A DNA stretch of 64,000 nt from contig NZ_JACODZ010000002.1 of NCBI RefSeq assembly GCF_014280965.1, forward strand, positions 186,001 to 250,000, given 5' to 3'. A model generated the notes under the pieces. That model worked only from the letters and a program-made list of their open reading frames with translations, ran no database searches and was not told the DNA's origin. Below, piece after piece: positions 1 through 9,346 of this stretch (its first letter is position 1; each line of letters starts with the position of its first letter). The DNA comes from Echinicola salinicaeni (lineage in GTDB: Bacteria > Bacteroidota > Bacteroidia > Cytophagales > Cyclobacteriaceae). The translations under genes and the position numbers were made by a program.

Positions 1-287
1 TTTCCCTTTCCATCCTGGGCAATATCCAGTACCATACTACTCGAAAGACTCAGGCTGTCACTGGGATTATGTGTGAAGTGCATAAAGTCCAGGCCGTTGA
101 ACCTGCTGGCTCCTTCTTTTGTGCCGATCCATATGAAGCCTTCTTGGTCTTGATATATGCAGGTGACATAATTATTCAAAAGGCCATCCTTAGTGGTGAT
201 ATGGTCGATGGCTGATTGGGCAAAAAGGAGATTGTGACCAAAGGCAAGGATGGCACAGAGGAAGAACCTTATAATATAGCTAGTCAA
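1..287 (-). CDS. Hybrid two-component sensor, N-terminal fragment (partial)
   Basis: Reading leftward from about 287, the minus strand encodes a hydrophobic signal peptide (MTSYIIRFFLCAILAFG, cleavage after FAQ) followed by an open frame to the window edge. The mature start reads DHITTKDGLLNNYVTCIYQD, then GFIWIGTKEGASRFNG, the first blade of a Reg_prop/two-component-regulator propeller. This N-terminus is typical of hybrid two-component systems that sense oligosaccharides in the periplasm and control PULs. No ATG is in frame before the stop at about 346; TTG at 287 or TTG at 320 are the possible starts, and 287 gives the cleaner signal peptide. Histidine kinase, receiver and AraC domains are expected beyond the window but cannot be seen. 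It is divergent from the SusC gene that starts at 699 and is its likely regulator (inference). Confidence 0.75.
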   Translation of the reverse strand, partial: MTSYIIRFFLCAILAFGHNLLFAQSAIDHITTKDGLLNNYVTCIYQDQEGFIWIGTKEGASRFNGLDFMHFTHNPSDSLSLSSSMVLDIAQDGKG

Positions 288-531
288 GTACCTAGGTGAC
301 TTTGGGTAATGGTGATACAAGGCTTTTGTTAATTTGGATGAATCCTAAAAGTAAAATTTTTTTGATTTGAAATGAGGATTTTCCCACAAATATTATGGCC
401 ACAAAAAAAATATAATCCCTTGATGGCCTGCTGCAACAAATAGGTGCTTAATTGACCAGTTTTTTCCCCTCAAATAAGCCTTAATAGGCTAAAATTGAAG
501 TATCCTATTTGATTTTTATTAAAACTACCCG

Positions 532-636
532 ATGAAAAATAACTTAAGAAAGAAGTATATACGATGGCTTTGGATAGAAATAATATGCGTAGCGGTCATC
601 ATAGCAGTGGTGATTTTATTGATTTCAATAAAGTAA
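532..636 (+). CDS. Small single-pass membrane protein (34 aa), hypothetical
   Basis: A 34-residue ORF begins with a basic N-terminus (MKNNLRKKYIRW) followed by one hydrophobic helix (about residues 13-32, IEIICVAVIIAVVILLISI) and ends in a lysine. The design fits a short inner-membrane peptide with cytoplasmic basic residues. It lies 62 bp before the SusC start on the same strand and could share its transcript. No family is recognised. A second small membrane ORF sits at 26005 in another PUL of this window, but the two sequences are not similar. Coding status rests only on its composition and position. Confidence 0.4.
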   Translation: MKNNLRKKYIRWLWIEIICVAVIIAVVILLISIK

Positions 637-698
637 TTCCCGTCCAGGTATAAACGAAATACACCTTAAGCAAATATTAATTATAAAACCCAAAAACT

Positions 699-3600
699 AT
701 GAAACAACTCAACTTTCAGCGTCTTCCAGTGGCATTCCTAAAGCTCTTGGGAGTAATTGTTTTAATCTTTTGTAGTCATTCCTTGTTGGCTCAGTCAGTC
801 ATCAAGGGTAAAGTCTCCTCTTCAGATGGGGAAAGCCTTCCAGGAGTAAACATCTTGGTCAAGGATAGCGGAAAAGGTACTGTCACCAATATAGACGGTG
901 AATATGAAATTTCAGCAGTATCTGACGGCATATTGGTCTTTAGTTTTATTGGTTATGAAACCCAGGAAGTAGCAGTCAATAACCGTAGTATCATTAATGT
1001 CACCTTAGGACAAAACGAGCAGGATTTGAAAGAGGTGGTGGTAACGGCCTTGGGTATCGAAAGGGATAAAGAGGCCTTAGGATATTCAGTCAGTGAGGTA
1101 GAAGGTAAAGGCTTTACAGAGGCAAGAGAAACCAATGTGGCCAATGGTCTGGCAGGTAAAGTGGCCGGGGTGAATGTGAGTAATGTAGCCTCTGGACCTG
1201 CTGGTAGTTCAAGAGTGATTATTAGGGGAAATACCTCTTTGACCCAAAATAATCAGCCATTGTACGTAATTGATGGGATACCTATTGATAACAGTAATTT
1301 GGGATCAGCAGGAATGTGGGGAGGTAGAGACCAAGGAGATGGTATAGGTAATATCAACCCAGATGATATTGAGAGCATGACCATTTTGAAAGGTAATACA
1401 GCGGCTGCCCTATATGGATCTAGAGCCTCAAATGGTGTGATCTTGATAACCACCAAGTCTGGAGCAAGCAAGCAAGGACTTCAATTAGAAGTGAATTCCA
1501 ATTTTGTTGTAGATAAAGCCATTAATAGGTTGGATACCCAAAGAGAGTACGGCCATGGTCTGAATGGCCAAAAGCCTACTACATTAGCTGAAGCCCTTGC
1601 GGGTGGAGATACTGCTTGGGGTGCCAAACTGGACGGTAGTCCAGTGATACAATTCGATGGAGTAGAACGTCCATATTCCTATAGCGGTGATAACTTTGAT
1701 CGATTCTATGAGACAGGACATACCTTTACCAATACCATTGCCCTTTCTGGCGGAACAGAAAAAATGGGCTTTAGATTTTCTGCTTCAGATTTAAGCAATA
1801 AGAGTATTGTGCCTAATTCTGGAATGGACAGAAATAACTTTTCCATAAATGCGCAAGGTAAGGTGAGCGAAAAATTAACATTTAATGCAAGTGGAAGCTA
1901 TATCATCCAAAATGTTAAGAATCCACCGGCTCAAGGTGACTTGGTCAGTAATGTCAACTATACTGTTTGGAGTTTGGCTCCGTCTATCAATGTCTTGGAC
2001 ATGAAAGGAGATCCTGATAGATTGGGTGCTGAGCCAATCACAGGTAAAGAGTTTCTTCCCGCTCAAACCGTTTATTTTGAGAACCCTTACTTCAGTGCGT
2101 ACCAAAAAAGTAATTTGAGCGAGAGAACAAGGACACTTGGTAGCTTTTCATTAAACTATGATTTTACAGATTGGCTTTTTGTAAAAGCAAGAACGGGAAT
2201 TGACCAGTGGAACAGAAGTAATGAAGGTATCACACCTTACGGTAGTGCACAGCAACCTTTGGGTTCTATTGGGGAAAGCCAAACCAAGCATAAGGAGATC
2301 AACAGCGATGTCATGTTAGGCTCCAAAATGGGTTTTTCCAATGGTTTGGAATACAATGTGCTGGTAGGAGCCTCCAGCATGAAGCAGGAAAGGTATAGCA
2401 ACAGTACTAATGGTAATGATTTTGCCATCCCGTTTTTTAATAACTTTTCCAATACAATTAGAAGATCGGGAGGAACAAGCTATTATTCTAAAGGAATCAA
2501 CTCGGTATACGGACTGGCAGAGATTTCTTATAAAGCGGCTTTGTTCTTGACTGCTACTGGCAGACAGGATTGGTTCAGTACTTTGAACGGTAGAGGAATT
2601 TTCTATCCTTCAGTCAGTACAAGTGCAGTGCTTTCCGAATTGATGGAAATGCCTTCCTTTATGGATTACTTCAAGTTAAGATTGGCTTGGGCCCAAGTGG
2701 GTGGAGATACTTCTCCTTATGTCTTGAACCAAACATATTCTTTGGGTACACCTACCAATGGTATCCCCCAGGGTGGTATTGCACAAGGCTTTGTAGCCAA
2801 TGCTGCATTGGAGCCTTTATTGGCGACAGAATTTGAGGCAGGTTTTAATGCCCAATTCGCCAATAGCAAAATCGGTTTGGATTTCACAGTTTATCAAAGA
2901 ACCACTGAAGGAGATATTTTACCAGCTACCATTTCCAAAACCTCTGGTTACTCATCAGCACAGGTGAACGTCGGAGAAGTAAGCAATAAGGGTTTTGAAT
3001 TATTAATTACCGGCAGTGCTATAAACACGAAGACCTTTACTTGGAATACTTCCCTTAATATGGGCTACAATAAAAGTGAAGTAGTGAGCTTGATAGATCC
3101 TGAGGTAGATGGGGAGCGTTTGCAATTGGATCAGAACAGGGCACAAACAGCTTATGTGCACAATATTGAAGGAATGCCTTATGGTCAGGTAACCGGATAC
3201 CAATACCTACGTGATGCATCTGGAAATATCATGCACAATGCCTCAGGTCTACCAATGAGAGATGATGAAGCAGGTATTGTACCATTCGGAACAGGTGTAC
3301 ATCCATTTACAGGAGGTTTTTCCAATAATTTCACCTATAAGAACTTTGATTTTGGTTTCTTGATCGATTATAAGATGGGTGCGGTAATCTTTAGTGGAAC
3401 CAACTCTTGGTTATACAGAAGAGGTATGCATAAAAATACTTTAGTAGGCAGGGAAAATGGAATAGGTGATGTTCCTGCAAGTGAAATGTCTACCTACTAT
3501 AATGAAATCAGAAACAAAATTGCAGAGCAGTTTATATATGATGCTGATTTTGTAAAGTTGCGTGAAGTTACTTTTGGTTATTCCATTCCAACTTCTTTCC

Positions 3601-3785
3601 TAAGCAAGTTCAAGGTAAGGGCTGCTAAACTTTCCTTGGTGGGAAGAAATTTATGGTTGATCCATTCCAAGGTGGAAAATATTGATCCTGAATCTACTTA
3701 TAATGAAGGAAATGCTCAGGGAATGGACTTTTTCCAATTGCCTCAAAGTAGAAGCTATGGGGTGAACCTTAATATCAAATTTTAA
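699..3785 (+). CDS. SusC/RagA-family TonB-dependent outer-membrane transporter
   Basis: This 1028-residue protein is an outer-membrane beta-barrel that imports oligomers in a TonB-dependent way together with the SusD partner encoded 18 bp downstream. It has a signal peptide (residues 1-31, ending LLAQ), a carboxypeptidase-regulatory-like domain (about 33-110, GKVSSSDGESLPGVNILVKD and GTVTNIDGEYEI), the family signature LKEVVVTALGIERDKEALGY, a plug with GSSRVIIRGNTSL, NNQPLYVIDG and ALYGSRASNGVILITTK, then a long barrel ending in a C-terminal Phe (YGVNLNIKF). It lacks the N-terminal STN signalling domain seen in the two other SusC proteins of the window. That agrees with the absence of a neighbouring ECF sigma/FecR pair and with control by the divergent hybrid sensor. 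The substrate cannot be read from sequence; the downstream phosphodiesterase genes hint at a phosphorylated ligand. Confidence 0.95.
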   Translation: MKQLNFQRLPVAFLKLLGVIVLIFCSHSLLAQSVIKGKVSSSDGESLPGVNILVKDSGKGTVTNIDGEYEISAVSDGILVFSFIGYETQEVAVNNRSIINVTLGQNEQDLKEVVVTALGIERDKEALGYSVSEVEGKGFTEARETNVANGLAGKVAGVNVSNVASGPAGSSRVIIRGNTSLTQNNQPLYVIDGIPIDNSNLGSAGMWGGRDQGDGIGNINPDDIESMTILKGNTAAALYGSRASNGVILITTKSGASKQGLQLEVNSNFVVDKAINRLDTQREYGHGLNGQKPTTLAEALAGGDTAWGAKLDGSPVIQFDGVERPYSYSGDNFDRFYETGHTFTNTIALSGGTEKMGFRFSASDLSNKSIVPNSGMDRNNFSINAQGKVSEKLTFNASGSYIIQNVKNPPAQGDLVSNVNYTVWSLAPSINVLDMKGDPDRLGAEPITGKEFLPAQTVYFENPYFSAYQKSNLSERTRTLGSFSLNYDFTDWLFVKARTGIDQWNRSNEGITPYGSAQQPLGSIGESQTKHKEINSDVMLGSKMGFSNGLEYNVLVGASSMKQERYSNSTNGNDFAIPFFNNFSNTIRRSGGTSYYSKGINSVYGLAEISYKAALFLTATGRQDWFSTLNGRGIFYPSVSTSAVLSELMEMPSFMDYFKLRLAWAQVGGDTSPYVLNQTYSLGTPTNGIPQGGIAQGFVANAALEPLLATEFEAGFNAQFANSKIGLDFTVYQRTTEGDILPATISKTSGYSSAQVNVGEVSNKGFELLITGSAINTKTFTWNTSLNMGYNKSEVVSLIDPEVDGERLQLDQNRAQTAYVHNIEGMPYGQVTGYQYLRDASGNIMHNASGLPMRDDEAGIVPFGTGVHPFTGGFSNNFTYKNFDFGFLIDYKMGAVIFSGTNSWLYRRGMHKNTLVGRENGIGDVPASEMSTYYNEIRNKIAEQFIYDADFVKLREVTFGYSIPTSFLSKFKVRAAKLSLVGRNLWLIHSKVENIDPESTYNEGNAQGMDFFQLPQSRSYGVNLNIKF

Positions 3786-3803
3786 TTCATAGCTAGAACT
3801 AAA

Positions 3804-5318
3804 ATGACCAAAAGAATGAAATTCAATATCATAAATATATCCAAGAAAGCATTACTGGCACCGGCCCTTGCTTTGTTAGTCTCTACGAGTTGTGTAGAAG
3901 ACCTTAAAGAAATGAATGTTAATCCGAATCAGATAAGTGATCTGGATTATGGGATTCAATTGACCAAAATGCAGATGGCATTTACAGGAGGAGCCCATGA
4001 AATTTTCAGGACCTCTTTGGGATATTGTTTTGCTTCCATTCAGCAAATGGCAGATTTGGAGAGCCCTGTTTCTGGGGTTTTTCTTCCTGGGGATAAATAT
4101 TTGAATGATCCTTTATTTGCATCAGCATTCTTTGATGAAGTTTATAATAACGAATTTAGGGATATTGCTGATTATGTGAATAGGACTTCAATGGATCCTG
4201 AAGCCGTTAATTATTATGCCATAGGCAGGGTTTGGAAGGTCATGTCTGCACACCGTATCACGGATATTTATGGTGATGTGCCTTATTTTGATGCGGGAAT
4301 GGGCTATATCAATAATGTATGGTTGCCAAAATATGATTCCCAAGAGCTGATCTACAAAGACATGCTCAAGGAGCTTGAGGAAGCAGTCCTTTCTTTTGAT
4401 GCCACTAAACCAACACCAGGAAACCAGGATTTGTTGTACGGGGGAAACATTGACCAATGGAAGAAATTCACTTATTCTTTGATGTTGCGATTAGGATTAA
4501 GAATCTCAAATGCAGCGCCTACCGAAGCCGAAGCTTGGGTGAAAAAAGCGATCCAAGGAGGTGTAATGTCCAGCAATGCAGATATGGCTAGAATACTGCA
4601 TGGAGAACAAGGGGGCAACAATCCTTTCTGGTCTGGATTTAATACTCGAGATAGAATTAGGCTGTCAGATACTTTTGTCGGTTGGATGAAAGACAAAAAT
4701 GATCCTCGATTGGGTATCATCAGCTGGGTAGAAAATGGAGGAGAGCACATGGGCTTGCCAAATGGGTATGATAATACCACTATTATTGATTACCCTGGTG
4801 GAGGCGACTTGGCCGCATATTCCAATGTCAATCCAACTCTAAGACAAATTACTTCGCCTTCCTTGCACCTTACTTATGCTGAAGTAGAGCTAATGCTGGC
4901 TGAGGCAGCATTAAAAGGCTGGCATAATGGTTCGGTGGAGGAACACTATAATAAGGGAGTAAGCGCAGCGATGAAGCAGTGGGAGATTTTTGGAATCTCT
5001 GCTCCATCTGATATGGAAGTAGCCGCTTACCTGGCTGCACATCCTTATGATAGTTCAAAAGGTATGGAGATGATTGGAGAGCAGTATTGGGCAGCTACCT
5101 TCTTGGTGAACTGGGAAGGATATAGCAAGTGGAGAAGAACAGGTTATCCTGAATTGACTCCAACCAATTATCCTGGAAATGTTACGAATGGTCAGATTCC
5201 TAGAAGAATGACCTATTCAGGAGAAGAGTACAGCATCAATGAAGAAAATATCAATGAAGCAATCAGTAGACAAGGTGCCGATGACTTTATGACACGTATT
5301 TGGTGGGATAAAGAGTAA
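3804..5318 (+). CDS. SusD-like surface lipoprotein (SusD-like_2 type)
   Basis: This 504-residue surface lipoprotein caps the SusC transporter and binds its ligand. A lipobox ends at Cys30 (LALLVSTSC) and is followed by EDLKEMNVNPNQ, a start characteristic of the SusD-like_2 branch rather than classical RagB/SusD. The TPR-like helical body includes YYAIGRVWKVMSAHRITDIYGDVPY and the C-terminal half LTYAEVELMLAEAALKG, both usual in the family. It is coupled to susC with an 18-bp gap, and a strong terminator follows 24 bp after the stop. An in-frame ATG at 3816 is an alternative start; the upstream one gives a basic N-terminus. Confidence 0.93.
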   Translation: MTKRMKFNIINISKKALLAPALALLVSTSCVEDLKEMNVNPNQISDLDYGIQLTKMQMAFTGGAHEIFRTSLGYCFASIQQMADLESPVSGVFLPGDKYLNDPLFASAFFDEVYNNEFRDIADYVNRTSMDPEAVNYYAIGRVWKVMSAHRITDIYGDVPYFDAGMGYINNVWLPKYDSQELIYKDMLKELEEAVLSFDATKPTPGNQDLLYGGNIDQWKKFTYSLMLRLGLRISNAAPTEAEAWVKKAIQGGVMSSNADMARILHGEQGGNNPFWSGFNTRDRIRLSDTFVGWMKDKNDPRLGIISWVENGGEHMGLPNGYDNTTIIDYPGGGDLAAYSNVNPTLRQITSPSLHLTYAEVELMLAEAALKGWHNGSVEEHYNKGVSAAMKQWEIFGISAPSDMEVAAYLAAHPYDSSKGMEMIGEQYWAATFLVNWEGYSKWRRTGYPELTPTNYPGNVTNGQIPRRMTYSGEEYSINEENINEAISRQGADDFMTRIWWDKE

Positions 5319-5342
5319 TTGCTTTATTTAGACTTTAATTTG

Positions 5343-5379
5343 AAAAGAGGGGCATTGTGACGGATAGCCCCTCTTTTTT
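5343..5379 (+). terminator. Intrinsic terminator after susD
   Basis: A perfect 11-bp stem (AAAAGAGGGGC at 5343-5353, GCCCCTCTTTT at 5367-5377) with a 13-nt loop runs into a T tract. It ends the susC-susD unit, so the phosphodiesterase at 5438 needs read-through or its own promoter. Confidence 0.85.
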
Positions 5380-5437
5380 GGCTATTATTTAATGATACAA
5401 TAACAATTTATTTACCTTAAGATTAGTCCATTATATT

Positions 5438-6373
5438 ATGAGAAAGTTTTTTATAGCATTTTTAGTTTTACTGCTGATCAATGGTTGGGCTTTTGGGCAG
5501 AAAGAGAAAAAAGTCCTGTTTATCGGGACTGATGGAACTCGGGGCGAAGTACTGAGAAGTATCCCCACTCCCAATATAGACTTGCTGACTCAAAAGGCTA
5601 TTTATAGTTATGATGCCATCAATAATGGGATTACCATCAGTGGTCCCGGGTGGTCAAATCTGTTGACAGGAGTAGGAGAGACCAAGCATAAGGTGGTGGA
5701 TAATTCATTTAAAAATAATGACCTGGCCAATCATCCAGATTTTTTGACCGTGATAAAAAATCAATATCCCGAGTATCACACGGCTGCTTTTTATACTTGG
5801 TTACCTGTGGGACTTATTCTGGATCAGGTAGACCTCCGTGTAGCTAAAAAATATGCCCATGATGGCGATGCCTATATTCACCAAGCAGCTGTGGAATACC
5901 TTTCAAATGAAAAAGCCGATGCCACTGCAGTTTATTATGGAGATGTAGACATTGCGGGGCATAACCATGGTTTTTACGAGAGTGTGCCTGAATATTACAG
6001 GGAAATCATTCAGTTTGACAGATATGTGGGTGATTTGATGGATGCCATCAACAGTCGCCCCAACCGGGAAAATGAGGAATGGTTGATCCTGATGAGTACT
6101 GATCATGGTGGATATAAAACGGGTCATGGTGGAGCTACACTACAGGAGAGAAATATTTTTGTAATTGTGGCTGGCGATAATATGGTCGGACAGGAGATAG
6201 TACCAGGAAATGGACCTGCTTTGGAGCAGGATGATCAGCTTAAACTAGTGGACCTGGAGAAATATGGTTATGACCAAGTACCTACACAGCTAGATATCGT
6301 TGCTTCGATCTACGATTATCTGGATATTGATCCAGCGCCGTACGGTTTGGATGGAAAATCCCTGTTGAAGTAA
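5438..6373 (+). CDS. Exported nucleotide-pyrophosphatase/phosphodiesterase-type alkaline phosphatase superfamily enzyme
   Basis: This 311-residue enzyme has a signal peptide (1-20, INGWAFG) and the alkaline-phosphatase-superfamily metal ligands: Asp32 in FIGTDGTRG, YGDVDIAGHNHGF in the middle, STDHGG, and a final GHGG. The nucleophile position carries Ser68 (ISGPGWSNLLTG) where the homologue at 57339 has Thr. Members hydrolyse phosphodiesters or phosphomonoesters in the periplasm or at the surface. The gene follows a SusCD pair and is 14 bp before an endonuclease/exonuclease/phosphatase-fold gene, so the two probably act on one phosphorylated substrate. The exact substrate is unknown. Sulfatases belong to the same superfamily, but there is no C-x-P/S-x-R formylglycine motif here. 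Confidence 0.85.
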   Translation: MRKFFIAFLVLLLINGWAFGQKEKKVLFIGTDGTRGEVLRSIPTPNIDLLTQKAIYSYDAINNGITISGPGWSNLLTGVGETKHKVVDNSFKNNDLANHPDFLTVIKNQYPEYHTAAFYTWLPVGLILDQVDLRVAKKYAHDGDAYIHQAAVEYLSNEKADATAVYYGDVDIAGHNHGFYESVPEYYREIIQFDRYVGDLMDAINSRPNRENEEWLILMSTDHGGYKTGHGGATLQERNIFVIVAGDNMVGQEIVPGNGPALEQDDQLKLVDLEKYGYDQVPTQLDIVASIYDYLDIDPAPYGLDGKSLLK

Positions 6374-6387
6374 GATTTTAATTATAT

Positions 6388-7308
6388 ATGATGAGAAGAA
6401 TTGCATTTACAAGTTTAGCCTATTTGGTGGCGATTATATTTCAGTTGACTTTTTCTACTAATGCAAAAGCTCAAAAGTCTCCAGAAGATTTAAAAATAAT
6501 ATCTTATAATATCTGGAATGGCTTTGATTGGGGCAAGGACCTTGAAAGAAAGGGGGAAATGGTCCAATGGGTCAGGTCGCAAAACCCAGATATCCTTGCC
6601 CTTCAGGAGTTATGCGGATATACACATGAGCAATTGTTATCGGATGCCAAAAAATGGGGGCATAATTATGCGGAAATCCTAAAAACTTCCGGCTATCCAG
6701 TGGGCATTACTTCCAAATATCCCATCGAGGTAAAGGAAAGAATTTTGGAGAATATGCATCATGGAGCCTTGCACTGTAAAGTGGCAGATATTGATTTTAT
6801 GGTGATACATTTCTCGCCATCAGATTATAAAAGAAGGCAGGTGGAGTCTAAGATCATTAGGGAAAAGTTGTCCGATCTTGATGAGAACCAGAAAAAATAC
6901 ATAGTACTAGGTGATTTCAATGCTCTGTCTCCCTTTGATGGTGATACTTATAAAACCAAAGCAAGTTTATTGGATGCGAGACGGAAATCAGATGCCGCAA
7001 ATGAAAATAATAGTAATTTAATTGATGGAGAATTCGAATATGGGGTGATTGGAAGTTTGTTGGGCTATCCCTTGATAGATATTAGTCAGAGGTTTACCTC
7101 GGAATGGGACGATCGAATAAGTTTTCCTACCCAGGTTTTTGAAAAGCAAAAAGGAGAGGGAAGATCAGAGAAATCGGTTCGAATAGATTATATTTTGGTA
7201 TCTCCATATCTGGCCACCAAATGTGAAAAAGCCAAAGTATTAAATGGAGAGGCAACTTATTATTTGTCGGATCACTATCCAGTTATGGCAGAATTTAAAA
7301 TGGATTAG
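6388..7308 (+). CDS. Exported endonuclease/exonuclease/phosphatase-fold hydrolase
   Basis: This 306-residue metal-dependent phosphoesterase has a signal peptide (1-29, ending AKA). The fold's motifs appear in order: SYNIWNGFDWG (metal Asn), ILALQELCGY (metal Glu), VLGDFNALSP (catalytic Asp/Asn), RIDYILVSPYL, and LSDHYPVMAEF (catalytic Asp-His). The family includes DNases, sphingomyelinases and inositol-phosphate phosphatases, all cutting phosphoester bonds. Only 14 bp separate it from the upstream phosphodiesterase, so they are probably co-transcribed. A strong terminator follows. Which phosphoester it cuts cannot be decided from sequence; secretion and the SusCD context favour an extracellular polymer or phospho-glycan. 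Confidence 0.85.
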   Translation: MMRRIAFTSLAYLVAIIFQLTFSTNAKAQKSPEDLKIISYNIWNGFDWGKDLERKGEMVQWVRSQNPDILALQELCGYTHEQLLSDAKKWGHNYAEILKTSGYPVGITSKYPIEVKERILENMHHGALHCKVADIDFMVIHFSPSDYKRRQVESKIIREKLSDLDENQKKYIVLGDFNALSPFDGDTYKTKASLLDARRKSDAANENNSNLIDGEFEYGVIGSLLGYPLIDISQRFTSEWDDRISFPTQVFEKQKGEGRSEKSVRIDYILVSPYLATKCEKAKVLNGEATYYLSDHYPVMAEFKMD

Positions 7309-7626
7309 ATTTTTATCTCATAGATCTTAAAGGATATTATTTAAGGTGTAGCCAGTCTGCTACACTTTTTTTATTTAATGTGTTTGTGGGTTTTATTCCG
7401 CTTATTGGGTGGTTTGAAGTATAATTTCTAACCTTTGACGAATTTTTCTTATTGTAAATGGTCAAGTAAATTTAATTTTGCTATATACCAATTAATGATT
7501 AAACCCAAGTGATATGGTGTTATTGTTTGAAGATTTCTTCTATAGGAAAAGCCTCATTTTATTTTCTTGGGTATGCTCATTTTTTGGAATGGATGTGCAT
7601 TTATTAAACTCAAAATAAAATTTAGT
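7309..7626. other. Intergenic region before the first sulfatase
   Basis: These 318 bp hold the terminator at 7346-7372 and then AT-rich DNA. The stretch TTTGAAG...TAACCTTTG near 7415-7440 resembles the Bacteroidota promoter (TTTG, then TAnnTTTG), but its spacing and three-base gap are non-canonical. A near match to the TTTC-N7-GAAA palindrome, with an 8-base spacer, lies near 7536-7551. No gene is supported here; an in-frame ATG at 7567 exists, but the signal peptide starts at 7627. Confidence 0.5.
7346..7372 (+). terminator. Intrinsic terminator after the phosphoesterase pair
   Basis: A GTGTAGC/GCTACAC stem (7346-7352 and 7359-7365) with loop CAGTCT is followed by seven T. It closes the 5438-7308 unit. 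Confidence 0.85.
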
Positions 7627-9144
7627 ATGAATTTAAAAAGCAGGTTTTCCACCATAATGATTTGGGGAACTTTTCTGATTTTGGCTTGTCTGGTTTCGGA
7701 AACGACCATGGCCCAAGAGAAATCTTCCAAACCCAATATTTTGCTACTACTTGTAGATGATCTTAAGCCTAATTTGGGTGTGTATGGTGATCCCGTAGCA
7801 GTTAGTCCCAATGTGGATAAACTGGCCAATAGTGGGATGCGATTTGATATGGCATATTGTAATCAAGCCGTATGTGTGTCTTCTCGATATAATTTGCTTT
7901 TGGGTTCAAGATCAACCAGTACTGGCCTGTACAATTTTGGCAAAGAATTCAGGGATGTTATTCCTGATGCAGTGACCATGCCCCAATATTTTATGAATGC
8001 AGGCTACCATGCTGAATCCATGGGTAAAGTTTTCCATATAGGACACGGTAATACCAATGATAAAGCTTCCTGGAGCATTCCTCATTGGAAAGAAAAAGTG
8101 ATAGAGTACCTGGATCCTGAAAGTACTAATAGGAAATTGACCCGTGAGGAAGCCTACTTCGAAAATACCAATATGTATATTGAAGATACGCCTAGGAATC
8201 ATGAATTGCCAAGGGGAGCAGCTTGGGAAAGTCCAGATGTATTGGATGAAGGTTATGCAGATGGCCGAGTGGCCCGTCATGCCATTGATAGGTTAAGGGA
8301 GCTAAATAAAAATCCTGAGCAGCCTTTCTTTATGGCTGTAGGCTTTGCCCGTCCGCACTTGCCTTTTAGTGCACCAAAAAAATATTGGGACATGTATAAT
8401 CCTGATGAGCTACCCATGCCGGAGTTTGAACAAGGACCGGATGGTGCTCCTGGTTTTGCAGTAAAGCGTAAAGGCGAAATAGTACAGTTTTTTCCTGTTC
8501 CAGTAAGGGAAGATATTTATGAAGAAGATTTGAAGCGTAAATTGATACATGGCTATTATGCCAGTTTGAGCTATATGGATGCCCAGCTGGGGAAAGTGGT
8601 GGATGAATTGAAGCGTTTGAATATGGATGAGAATACCATTATTGTGTTATGGGGTGATCATGGCTGGCATTTAGGAGATCATGGGATTTGGACCAAGCAC
8701 ACCAATTATGAGCAAGCCAATCATATTCCTTTGGTTTTTGTGGCACCTGGAGTCACTCAGGAAGGAAGTTCTACGAAACAACTGGCGGAGACAGTGGATA
8801 TTTTTCCAACCTTGGCTGACTTGGCCGGATTGGAAAGACCTGATGGTCCACAGCCTATTGATGGAATCAGCCTGAAGCCAAGTTTGCTTGATGGATCAAA
8901 TATCATTAAGGATCACGCTTATCATGCTTATCAAATGGGCGGACACATGGGAGAAGCCATCAGAACGGAACAATACCGTATGGTCAGATGGACCCATTTG
9001 AAAACAGGAGATGTGGTATACGAATTATATGATTATGATAATGATCCAGGAGAGAAAAAAAATATAGCTAAAGAAAAGCCTGAAATTGTGGAAGAATTGG
9101 TGGCTAAATTGGAGAAATATCCAAAAGCCAAAAGACTGCCTTAA
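7627..9144 (+). CDS. S1-family sulfatase, iduronate-2-sulfatase-like
   Basis: This 505-residue exported sulfatase removes sulfate esters after its active-site cysteine is converted to formylglycine. From ATG 7627 there is a clean signal peptide (1-29, ETTMAQ). The metal site begins at LLLLVDDLKPNLGVYGD (Asp44, Asp45). The formylglycine site is Cys83 in AVCVSSRYNLLLGSR; the third position is Ser rather than the usual Pro/Ala, yet the terminal Arg87 is kept. WGDHGWHLGDHG supplies the second metal Asp/His. The LKPNLGVYGD start and overall pattern match iduronate-2-sulfatase-type enzymes. An upstream ATG at 7567 would only add an unneeded tail. An anaerobic or aerobic sulfatase-maturating enzyme must be encoded elsewhere. 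A terminator follows. Confidence 0.9.
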   Translation: MNLKSRFSTIMIWGTFLILACLVSETTMAQEKSSKPNILLLLVDDLKPNLGVYGDPVAVSPNVDKLANSGMRFDMAYCNQAVCVSSRYNLLLGSRSTSTGLYNFGKEFRDVIPDAVTMPQYFMNAGYHAESMGKVFHIGHGNTNDKASWSIPHWKEKVIEYLDPESTNRKLTREEAYFENTNMYIEDTPRNHELPRGAAWESPDVLDEGYADGRVARHAIDRLRELNKNPEQPFFMAVGFARPHLPFSAPKKYWDMYNPDELPMPEFEQGPDGAPGFAVKRKGEIVQFFPVPVREDIYEEDLKRKLIHGYYASLSYMDAQLGKVVDELKRLNMDENTIIVLWGDHGWHLGDHGIWTKHTNYEQANHIPLVFVAPGVTQEGSSTKQLAETVDIFPTLADLAGLERPDGPQPIDGISLKPSLLDGSNIIKDHAYHAYQMGGHMGEAIRTEQYRMVRWTHLKTGDVVYELYDYDNDPGEKKNIAKEKPEIVEELVAKLEKYPKAKRLP

Positions 9145-9171
9145 GGTAAGTTATTGTTATCAATTGATCTT

Positions 9172-9204
9172 AACCAGTTACATTGAAAATGTGACTGGTT
9201 TTTT
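9172..9204 (+). terminator. Intrinsic terminator after the iduronate-2-sulfatase-like gene
   Basis: A 13-bp stem (AACCAGTTACATT at 9172-9184, AATGTGACTGGTT at 9188-9200), with one wobble pair and a GAA loop, is followed by a T-rich run. Confidence 0.85.
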
Positions 9205-9346
9205 ATTTCTGAATATTAGATAAGGATAAAAATTGTCAAGGCTTTTATTTATTGGTTAATTGGTTTTGAGATGGGCTTTGTATTGCATATTGCTGGTTTA
9301 ATGATAAATTGTCCATGCAATAATGATCCCTTAATCCAAAAAATCC

